A stretch of DNA of 8,124 bases from an uncultured Eubacteriales bacterium (GTDB taxonomy: Bacteria > Bacillota > Clostridia > Lachnospirales > Anaerotignaceae), in NCBI GenBank assembly GCA_900546215.1, contig URCD01000100.1:1-8124 (forward strand). Direction: 5' to 3'. A program made the position numbers and the translations under genes. Below are positions 1 through 4,688 of the stretch, one piece after another. Every line of letters starts with the position of its first letter. Positions within the stretch are counted from its first letter, which is position 1. The notes under the pieces are model-generated. The model had not been told where the DNA came from, searched no databases, and was given only the letters and a program-made list of their open reading frames with translations.

Positions 1-54
1 CTCTTTCAAGATTCTCATTGTCTTTTGACTTGGGTTTAATCTTTTTCTTATCAA

Positions 55-75
55 CTGTTCAGTTCTCAAGGATCA
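55..75 (-). promoter_or_regulatory. boxA-like antitermination sequence of a probable rRNA leader
   Basis: On the minus strand this reads GATCCTTGAGAACTGAACAG. It resembles the CTTTGAAAACTGAA-type boxA found in leaders and spacers of Bacillota rRNA operons. It lies about 30 nt downstream of the -10 box of the strong promoter at 105-133. If the call is right, the transcript is an rRNA precursor and 16S begins beyond the left edge. No mature rRNA sequence is visible, so the rRNA assignment is inference. Confidence 0.5.
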
Positions 76-104
76 TGTATTGCTGTTTTGTTCACAGCCT
101 GCTT

Positions 105-133
105 AGTATATCCTAAAACAAACAAGCTGTCAA
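105..133 (-). promoter_or_regulatory. strong sigma-70 promoter, probably of an rRNA operon
   Basis: Minus strand. The -35 box TTGACA (128-133) is a perfect consensus, followed by exactly 17 bp and the -10 box TATACT (105-110). It starts only 12 bp past the CCA end of the serine tRNA(GGA) gene, and no terminator lies between. Its transcript runs off the left edge through a boxA-like element and contains no reading frame I can support. A strong promoter, boxA and neighbouring tRNAs suggest an rrn operon. Confidence 0.7.
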
Positions 134-145
134 GCATTATTTTTT

Positions 146-237
146 TGGCGGAGAAGGTGGGATTTGAACCCACGCACCGCTATTAACGGTCTACTCCCTT
201 TCCAGGGGAGCCCCTTCAACCACTTGGGTACTTCTCC
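146..237 (-). tRNA. tRNA-Ser (anticodon GGA)
   Basis: This is a class II tRNA read on the minus strand. The acceptor arms GGAGAAG (231-237) and CTTCTCC (150-156) pair in full. The discriminator is G and CCA is encoded (146-148). The anticodon stem CTCCC/GGGAG encloses the 7-nt loop CTGGAAA, with the anticodon complement TCC at 201-203. A long variable arm (ACCG, loop, CGGT) and the T arm GTGGG-TTCAAAT-CCCAC are intact. The long variable arm and GGA anticodon identify serine, reading UCC and UCU. It is the second gene of a two-tRNA unit, 31 nt after tRNA-Ser(UGA). Confidence 0.97.
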
Positions 238-268
238 TCAAGGCTCTCTCTGAAAAAAATGTTAAAAA

Positions 269-357
269 TGGCGGAGAGGGTGGGATTCGAACCCACGGCC
301 CCTTTCGGAGTCACTGGTTTTCAAGACCAGCTCCTTAAACCACTCGGACACCTCTCC
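269..357 (-). tRNA. tRNA-Ser (anticodon TGA)
   Basis: This is a class II tRNA on the minus strand. The acceptor arms GGAGAGG and CCTCTCC pair, with a G discriminator and encoded CCA (269-271). The anticodon stem CTGGT/ACCAG encloses CTTGAAA, with the anticodon complement TCA at 321-323. The variable arm (CTCC, GAAA loop, GGGG) and the T arm GTGGG-TTCGAAT-CCCAC are intact. It decodes UCA and other UCN codons. It is the promoter-proximal gene of the pair, and no hairpin terminator separates it from tRNA-Ser(GGA), so the two are probably processed from one transcript. Confidence 0.97.
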
Positions 358-408
358 ACATAATATTTTTTCAATTGCCGTTGTCCACATATGTCGCGAA
401 CAATAAAT

Positions 409-437
409 ATAATACACAGGGAAAATGGTTTTGTCAA
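409..437 (-). promoter_or_regulatory. sigma-70 promoter of the serine tRNA pair
   Basis: Minus strand: -35 TTGACA (432-437), a 17-bp spacer, and -10 TATTAT (409-414). It lies about 50 bp upstream of the 5' end of tRNA-Ser(UGA). Both boxes and the spacing are near consensus, as expected for a stable-RNA promoter. Confidence 0.8.
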
Positions 438-512
438 CACCTTTTTCTTTTTTTGTCAAAATTATTTAACAGGTATTTTACCGTTTATTTAAAAATTTAT
501 TCAAAACCCCCT

Positions 513-550
513 AATTTTCAATAATGCTTCCGCCTTTTCAGGCGGAAGCA
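513..550 (-). terminator. hairpin terminator after the first permease cassette
   Basis: A perfect 10-bp stem has arms TGCTTCCGCC (525-534) and GGCGGAAGCA (541-550) around a 6-nt loop. On the minus strand it is followed by TTATTGAAAATT, which is only loosely U-rich. It lies 11 nt past the stop codon of the microprotein gene. The weak U-tract means termination may be incomplete or may need a factor. Confidence 0.6.
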
Positions 551-561
551 CGTTAGTTACA

Positions 562-636
562 TCAGAAATAAAATACGCACAAAACGGTAAATATCAAAAG
601 TACTATGTCAATAATTCTTACTTTATCTTCATCCAT
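562..636 (-). CDS. 24-residue single-span membrane microprotein paired with the permease
   Basis: This is a 24-codon frame starting 21 nt after the permease stop codon. The ribosome binding site AAGGAGAG (643-650) is well placed before its ATG. The protein has a charged N-terminus (MDEDKVR) and then an uninterrupted hydrophobic stretch to the last residue (IIDIVLLIFTVLCVFYF), enough for one short membrane span. Counting back from the C-terminus, 12 of the last 18 residues match the microprotein at 2532-2615, which follows the paralogous permease. Shared residues include Asp10, Thr17, Cys20 and the terminal FYF. Eight of these 12 identical residues use different codons, which argues for protein-level selection. 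I recognise no named family. By analogy with small transporter subunits such as KdpF or AcrZ, a role in permease stability or regulation is inferred, not shown. Confidence 0.8.
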   Translation of the reverse strand: MDEDKVRIIDIVLLIFTVLCVFYF

Positions 637-657
637 AACGATCTCTCCTTTTCCAGC

Positions 658-2184
658 TTACATATAATATCCGGGGAAAAATACATAAACATAAAGCATT
701 GCGGCTATCATTTCAGCTACAAGCAAAACAAGCAGAGCAGGAAATACCTTTCTCATTACCATACCTTCGGAGTTTTTAAATCCGATTGTAGCGCACACGG
801 CTATTACATTATTAGGACAAACCATATTTCCAAGAGCTCCGCCTGAACAATTGACGGCCGTTGTAAATCCCGGGCTTATGCCAAGAATTTGCGCTGCCTC
901 AATATGCATCGGATGGAACATCATATTTGCTCCAAGCGTTGTGCCGGTCATAAATGAACCGAGACATCCAATAAATACTGCCGCGGCAGGATAGCCATAG
1001 CCTACAACTCCTGTGATTGCCGTAGCTAATATCTTCAGCATTCCCGTTATCTTCATAGTTTCTGCAAGCGCAGTAAGGAATATCATCGCTATCAAAGCTC
1101 CCTCAACGCTCTTGAAGGATTTCAGCGCACACTTCGGAAGCTTCTTTACATATCCGAGCACAATAGCACCAGCAAAGCAAACAACCATAATAGTTGTTCC
1201 AATCCATACCGCTGCACCTCTGCCCCATATCCATGTTCCTTCAAACCCAAATCTGGCACAGGGAAGAGCGATAAACAGCAGCCCATAAGTAAACAGCGCT
1301 TTAAAGCTGCTGACCTCGCTCTTGTGTTCTGGCATGACTGATTTAAATTCTTCAGGAGTAACAGGCTTTGCTAATTTTATGTAGATGAACGAAACAGCTA
1401 CAGTAAAAGGACCCCAAATAAGGGATGTAAATTCATAGCCTAATACATGTGTTGTAAAGAGCATGCTTCCGGCAGCGGCTATACCTGCTACAAGACAGAA
1501 TTTTCCAAAGCCCTTTAAGCTTTTTCTTCCGAACGCAACAATCGTTATAATCCAAGGACATAACACAGCTCCTACAGCATTAACTCTTGAACATGCCTTA
1601 GAAATCATGTTCATTATTTCCGACGTTGACATGGTGTCAAGCAAAGGCCAGTTATATGTTGCACCTGCGCCATCGGCTGCCATAGCTGCAAAGCCTCCTG
1701 ACAGCGTAAGTCCCGCGCCGCCCCAGGACGCCGCTATACCGTTGCTGATAAGCGCGGCACAAACGGCCGCCATCGGGCTTATTCCAAGACCAACAAGACA
1801 GGGAGCCGCTATTGCCGCCGGTGTTCCTGCCCCTGCACAGCCTTCAAGGAAAGCTCCGAAGCCAAAAGCAATAATAATAACATGCATTCTTTTATCATCT
1901 GTGATGCTAATAATAAGTTCACGTATCTTATCCATGCCCCCTGTTTCCAGAAGCATATTAAGGATACAAAATGCCGCAATAATTACAAAGACAATCTTTG
2001 CACCGGCTATGGCCCCTTTCCAGGCCGTATTCAAAATCAGCATTGTGTCAATGTCAAAGTAAGCGACCCCCAAAACTGCCGCAGCCAAAAACGCAATAGG
2101 GGCGACAAACTTCGCAGGCTTGTTAAGTACTATAACCCCGATTAAGACAATAAGTATAGGAGTAAGTGACAGTATAATACCCAT
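658..2184 (-). CDS. lctP: LctP-family lactate permease, paralogue A
   Basis: A 508-residue polytopic membrane protein of the lactate permease family (LctP/LldP), which imports lactate or related short 2-hydroxycarboxylates with a cation. Family hallmarks are FGFGAFLEGCAGAGTPAA (107-124), the SFMTGTTLGANMMF segment (410-423) and ALGNMVCPNNVIAVCA (450-465). It is somewhat shorter than the roughly 550 residues of E. coli LldP. The ATG at 2184 was chosen over an in-frame upstream ATG at 2211. It is preceded by AGAAAGGAG at the right distance, and the resulting N-terminus (MGIILSLTPILIVLIG) aligns with paralogue B. The two align without gaps over 508 positions, and I hand-counted 334 identities (about 66%). 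Divergence is highest around 31-60 and 221-295. A putative sigma-54 promoter lies at 2347-2363 and a microprotein gene follows. The exact substrate is unknown. Confidence 0.9.
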   Translation of the reverse strand: MGIILSLTPILIVLIGVIVLNKPAKFVAPIAFLAAAVLGVAYFDIDTMLILNTAWKGAIAGAKIVFVIIAAFCILNMLLETGGMDKIRELIISITDDKRMHVIIIAFGFGAFLEGCAGAGTPAAIAAPCLVGLGISPMAAVCAALISNGIAASWGGAGLTLSGGFAAMAADGAGATYNWPLLDTMSTSEIMNMISKACSRVNAVGAVLCPWIITIVAFGRKSLKGFGKFCLVAGIAAAGSMLFTTHVLGYEFTSLIWGPFTVAVSFIYIKLAKPVTPEEFKSVMPEHKSEVSSFKALFTYGLLFIALPCARFGFEGTWIWGRGAAVWIGTTIMVVCFAGAIVLGYVKKLPKCALKSFKSVEGALIAMIFLTALAETMKITGMLKILATAITGVVGYGYPAAAVFIGCLGSFMTGTTLGANMMFHPMHIEAAQILGISPGFTTAVNCSGGALGNMVCPNNVIAVCATIGFKNSEGMVMRKVFPALLVLLVAEMIAAMLYVYVFFPGYYM

Positions 2185-2269
2185 AGTAATTCTCCTTTCT
2201 AAATAACACACCCATCAGCCAATTCATCCTCTTCCATCACCCTCTTCCCTAGGAGTCTATTTATATAAT

Positions 2270-2309
2270 CAATGAGCACAGGGCATAATTCCGTCCAGCC
2301 CGTTCATTG
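2270..2309 (-). other. two-part stem-loop in the leader of permease A
   Basis: The outer arms CAATGA (2270-2275) and TCATTG (2304-2309) pair. Inside them GGGC (2281-2284) pairs with GCCC (2298-2301) around a 13-nt loop. It would form in the first 70 nt of the roughly 150-nt leader if transcription starts at the sigma-54 site. No known riboswitch is recognised. Confidence 0.35.
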
Positions 2310-2346
2310 TCGACAAAATTCAGCTTGTTTCTCATATGAATAATAA

Positions 2347-2363
2347 AGCAAGTTTCATGCCAA
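2347..2363 (-). promoter_or_regulatory. putative sigma-54 (-24/-12) promoter of permease A
   Basis: The minus strand reads TTGGCATGAAACTTGCT. This matches the RpoN consensus TGGCAC-N5-TTGCW, with one deviation (T for C at the end of the -24 element) and the invariant GG and GC at the correct spacing. It lies about 165 bp upstream of the permease A start codon, downstream of two terminators, and no convincing sigma-70 promoter was found in the same gap. It would require RpoN and an enhancer-binding activator, neither encoded here. No upstream activator site is identified with confidence. Confidence 0.6.
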
Positions 2364-2372
2364 GAATTACAT

Positions 2373-2396
2373 GCCCTAATTTGGGCCTTAAAGCCT
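2373..2396. repeat. two overlapping dyads upstream of the putative sigma-54 promoter
   Basis: GCCC-TAATTT-GGGC (2373-2386) overlaps GGC-CTTAAA-GCC (2384-2395), so the central GGGC serves both dyads. The block ends about 10 bp upstream of the -24 element. It may be a protein-binding site. It is closer to the promoter than a typical enhancer of a sigma-54 activator. Confidence 0.3.
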
Positions 2397-2429
2397 GATT
2401 TTATCGGCATTATTTTTGGTTTTAAGAAT

Positions 2430-2467
2430 AAAAAATCCTGTTTCCAAGAATAATCTTAAAAACAGGA
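2430..2467 (-). terminator. second, back-up terminator-like hairpin after cassette B
   Basis: The outer arms TCCTGTTT (2436-2443) and AAACAGGA (2460-2467) pair. An inner AAGA/TCTT helix caps an ATAA loop across a 2x2 mismatch. On the minus strand the stem is followed by TTTTTTATT, a good U-tract. It lies 17 bp past the main terminator at 2484-2517 and insulates permease A from read-through. Confidence 0.6.
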
Positions 2468-2483
2468 ATAAATTATTTTTTAA

Positions 2484-2517
2484 ATAAAAAAACGGCTCTG
2501 TTATAAAACAGAGCCGT
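2484..2517 (-). terminator. intrinsic terminator of permease cassette B
   Basis: A perfect 11-bp stem has arms ACGGCTCTGTT (2492-2502) and AACAGAGCCGT (2507-2517) around the loop ATAA. On the minus strand it is followed by TTTTTTATTT. It lies 14 nt past the stop of the 27-residue microprotein gene and so ends the two-gene cassette. Confidence 0.85.
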
Positions 2518-2531
2518 CTGGCTATTTCAAA

Positions 2532-2615
2532 TTAGAAATAGAACGCACAAAGAAGAGTAAAGATAAACAGTAATATATCTACTATACTCATTTTAGCTTT
2601 ATTTTCATCGCTCAT
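2532..2615 (-). CDS. 27-residue single-span membrane microprotein paired with permease B
   Basis: This is a 27-codon frame starting 35 nt after the stop of permease B. Its strong ribosome binding site AAAGGAGAT (2622-2630) is about 8 nt before the ATG. The N-terminus (MSDENKAK) is polar. The rest is hydrophobic to the C-terminus (IVDILLFIFTLLCAFYF, residues 11-27), with an Asp at 13 and a Cys at 23 inside or beside the span. It is clearly related to the microprotein at 562-636, including the closing FYF and the I-D-I, I-F-T and L-C spacing. A terminator follows at once, so the gene is the last of a permease-microprotein pair. The likely location is the cytoplasmic membrane, with too little sequence for more than one span. 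The function is unknown, and a transporter accessory role is inferred from the conserved linkage. Confidence 0.82.
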   Translation of the reverse strand: MSDENKAKMSIVDILLFIFTLLCAFYF

Positions 2616-2650
2616 ATGAATATCTCCTTTCACTGTATACAGCCGTCAAA

Positions 2651-4177
2651 TTACATATAGTAACCAGGGAATATAACATGTACATAAAGGAGAGCCGCAA
2701 TCATTTCACCAATCATAAGTACTGCGAGTGCGGGAATAACCTTTCTCATTACTATACCTTCCTGGTTCTGGAAGTTTACAGTTGCACAAACTGCGATAAC
2801 GTTGTTAGGGCAGATCATGTTACCAAGAGCACCACCAGATGAGTTAAGTGCTGCTGTGAAAGCAGGGCTGATTCCAAGAATCTGAGCTGCTTCGATGTGC
2901 ATAGGGTGGAACATGATGTTCGATCCAAGTGTTGTACCTGTCATAAATGATCCAAGACATCCAATGAATATAGTCGCTGCCGGATATCCGCCGCCTACTA
3001 CTGCTGCAAGAGCCTTAGCAAGGATTGAAAGCATACCAGCAGATTTCATAGCCTCTGCCATACCTGAAAGGAATGCCATAGCTATAAGGGCACCGATAAC
3101 GCTCTTGAATGAAATAGCCACACATCTGTGGAAGTTCTTTGTATAACCAAGAACGAGTGAACCGATGAAGCAAACTACGATAATAGTTGTACCAATCCAA
3201 ACTGCAAATCCTCTTCCGTATAACCATGAGCCTGCAAGTCCAAAACGTGCGCAGGGAAGAGCGATAAGAAGAAGTACATATGTAAATACAGCCTTCCATG
3301 CAGGAATCGGGCTCTTAGTTTCAGGAGTTGCCGCCATAAATTCCTCAGGAGTCTCTGACTTAGTAGCCTTAAGGAATATGAAGTCAACGAATACAATAAC
3401 AAGTCCAGAAATGATTGAAACGAATTCAATACCAATTAAATGTGTAACTGCGATCATTGCTGCAGCACCAACAACACTGTTGATGAACAGGAAAGGAACG
3501 AGTCCCTTGAAGCCTTTTTTGCCGTAGCATACTGCTGTGATAACCCAAGGGCAAAGGAATGCGCCTACGGCGTTAACTCTTGCAGTTGCTTTAGAAACCA
3601 TGTTATAGATTTCAGTTGCAGTCATGCTGTCAAGTGCGGGCCAGTTGTAAACGGCTCCTCTTCCTTCAGCAACCATAGCTGCGTAGCCGCCTGAGCATGT
3701 AAGACCTGCTGCGCCCCATGATGACCAGATACCGTTTGCGATAAGTGATGAAAGAACTGCAAATACGGGGCTGATTCCAAGACCCATAAGCAAAGGAGCA
3801 CAAATCGCTGCGGGTGTACCAGCACCAGCACATCCCTCAAGGAAAGCGCCGAAGCCGAAAGCAACGATGATAACGTGTTTACGTTTGTCATTTGTAATAC
3901 CTACGATAAGTTCTTTGATCTTGTCCATAGCGCCTGTTTCAAGAAGCATGTTAAGAATACAGAACGCAGCCATGATCATGTAAACAACTTTGGTACCTGC
4001 AACGATACCAGTCCAAGCGTTTTTCCAAAGTACGTCAAGGCCTACGTTAAAATAAAACTTACCAAAAATAAATGTTACAACGAAGGCGATTGGCGCAACA
4101 AGCTTTGCGGGCTTGTTAAGCACGATAATACCGACAAGTACTATCAGAATCGGTAACAACGAGATAATAATATCCAT
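2651..4177 (-). CDS. lctP: LctP-family lactate permease, paralogue B
   Basis: A 508-residue integral membrane carrier of the lactate permease family, predicted to move lactate or a related hydroxy-acid across the cytoplasmic membrane. The same hallmarks as paralogue A are present at identical positions: FGFGAFLEGCAGAGTPAA (107-124), FMTGTTLGSNIMFHPMHIEA (411-430) and ALGNMICPNNVIAVCA (450-465). The start is supported by AAGGAGG (4186-4192), 8 nt before the ATG. It aligns without gaps with paralogue A, so the two arose by duplication and then diverged, most strongly in 31-60 and 221-295. Transcription probably begins at the promoter at 4483-4511, giving a leader of about 300 nt with several competing hairpins. 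No sigma-54 site is seen upstream. D-lactate, L-lactate or glycolate cannot be told apart from the sequence. Confidence 0.92.
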   Translation of the reverse strand: MDIIISLLPILIVLVGIIVLNKPAKLVAPIAFVVTFIFGKFYFNVGLDVLWKNAWTGIVAGTKVVYMIMAAFCILNMLLETGAMDKIKELIVGITNDKRKHVIIVAFGFGAFLEGCAGAGTPAAICAPLLMGLGISPVFAVLSSLIANGIWSSWGAAGLTCSGGYAAMVAEGRGAVYNWPALDSMTATEIYNMVSKATARVNAVGAFLCPWVITAVCYGKKGFKGLVPFLFINSVVGAAAMIAVTHLIGIEFVSIISGLVIVFVDFIFLKATKSETPEEFMAATPETKSPIPAWKAVFTYVLLLIALPCARFGLAGSWLYGRGFAVWIGTTIIVVCFIGSLVLGYTKNFHRCVAISFKSVIGALIAMAFLSGMAEAMKSAGMLSILAKALAAVVGGGYPAATIFIGCLGSFMTGTTLGSNIMFHPMHIEAAQILGISPAFTAALNSSGGALGNMICPNNVIAVCATVNFQNQEGIVMRKVIPALAVLMIGEMIAALLYVHVIFPGYYM

Positions 4178-4221
4178 GAATAATTCCTCCTTATAAAACT
4201 TTGTATCGTTTCTGTTTTTCT

Positions 4222-4257
4222 AAGCGTCTTCCCCAAAACGCTTTTTGGCAAAAAAGC
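4222..4257 (-). promoter_or_regulatory. mutually exclusive hairpins just before the permease B ribosome binding site
   Basis: GCTTTTT (4240-4246) can pair with AAAAAGC (4251-4257) around the loop GGCA. Alternatively CGCTT (4239-4243) can pair with AAGCG (4222-4226). The two stems share bases 4240-4243, so only one can form at a time. They lie 30-65 nt upstream of the Shine-Dalgarno sequence. This arrangement could act as an RNA switch, but the A/T-rich stem makes chance plausible. Confidence 0.3.
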
Positions 4258-4265
4258 AGAATACC

Positions 4266-4320
4266 GAACAATAAACCAGTAAATATGTTCCCCGACAAAA
4301 CAATAAACCGCTTATTGTTC
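4266..4320 (-). repeat. repeated AACAATAAACC and inverted copy in the permease B leader
   Basis: AACAATAAACC occurs at 4267-4277 and again at 4299-4309, 32 bp apart (about three helical turns). An inverted TTATTGTTC lies at 4312-4320. In the minus-strand transcript GAACAATAA can pair either with the nearer copy (8 bp, 5-nt loop) or with the farther one (9 bp). It could be an operator with repeated half-sites or alternative leader structures. Confidence 0.4.
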
Positions 4321-4326
4321 ATATAT

Positions 4327-4398
4327 TTATCTTTTCTTCATAAGGATAATGATGCCGCTTATAAAGAAAAGACCGCCTACAACATAACACCAGTTCAC
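4327..4398 (-). CDS. possible 23-residue membrane peptide in the permease B leader
   Basis: A GTG-initiated frame of 23 codons whose product has a glycine-containing hydrophobic run (YVVGGLFFISGIIILM) and ends in KKR. This is the pattern of a single membrane span with a positive-inside tail. Against it, no ribosome binding site precedes the GTG and no ATG is available in frame. It is not similar to the two microproteins that follow the permeases. It could be a leader peptide, a remnant of a small gene, or chance in AT-rich DNA. Confidence 0.25.
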   Translation of the reverse strand: MNWCYVVGGLFFISGIIILMKKR

Positions 4399-4448
4399 AT
4401 CAATGGTAATTATTACTCATCAGATGTATGGATTTTTCAAGGTACATA

Positions 4449-4467
4449 GAGAACCCTATTTGTTCTC
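4449..4467 (-). other. hairpin at the predicted 5' end of the permease B transcript
   Basis: GAGAAC (4449-4454) and GTTCTC (4462-4467) form a 6-bp stem with a 7-nt loop. It begins about 10 nt after the likely transcription start. It may stabilise the 5' end of the message or be an operator. Confidence 0.3.
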
Positions 4468-4482
4468 CTATTCACGTATCCC

Positions 4483-4511
4483 ATTATAATACTTTTTGTA
4501 AAATAACACAA
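4483..4511 (-). promoter_or_regulatory. probable sigma-70 promoter of permease B
   Basis: Minus strand: -10 TATAAT (4483-4488) is a perfect consensus. After 17 bp the -35 is TTGTGT (4506-4511), conserved only in its TTG. It is divergent from the pepT promoter, with about 115 bp of very AT-rich DNA between them. Confidence 0.55.
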
Positions 4512-4625
4512 GTGAATTTTTATTTTATAGTAATAATCATAAAAAATGCAGTATTTTTTTCAATTATTGAGCAGACTTATTTGTATATTTATAACATATG
4601 GTCTCTTACACACCCCATGTGCAGT

Positions 4626-4655
4626 TTGTGTATAGTAGCTATTAACTTGTATAAT
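4626..4655 (+). promoter_or_regulatory. probable sigma-70 promoter of pepT
   Basis: The -10 box TATAAT (4650-4655) is a perfect consensus, and TTGTGT (4626-4631) lies 18 bp upstream as the -35 box. The leader to the pepT start codon would be about 27 nt, including GGAGG at 4676-4680. The same TTGTGT hexamer serves the divergent permease B promoter. Confidence 0.6.
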
Positions 4656-4688
4656 ACAATATATACTGAAAAACTGGAGGTAAAAACT

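Noticed and set aside
262..459. Minus-strand 65-codon open frame
   Set aside because: It runs through the tRNA-Ser(UGA) gene and its promoter. The translated part is a reading of the tRNA.
1463..2062. Plus-strand 199-codon frame inside permease A
   Set aside because: Antisense shadow of the permease. Its Ala/Pro/Ile-rich composition mirrors the complement of membrane-helix codons.
2185..2211. Upstream ATG extending permease A by 9 codons
   Set aside because: The extension has no ribosome binding site of its own and spans the one used at 2184. Paralogue B starts exactly where the shorter form does.
2199..2237. 12-codon frame MEEDELADGCVI as a leader peptide of permease A
   Set aside because: It is short, not repeated upstream of permease B, has a poorly spaced GGGAAGAGG instead of a proper ribosome binding site, and has no codon run suggesting attenuation.
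4201..4449. Plus-strand 82-codon frame in the permease B leader
   Set aside because: No ribosome binding site, low-complexity composition, opposite to the leader transcript, and no recognisable domain.
4428..4688. N-terminal extension of pepT by 87 codons
   Set aside because: The stretch is AT-rich, contains both divergent promoters, and PepT proteins start at the position corresponding to 4689.
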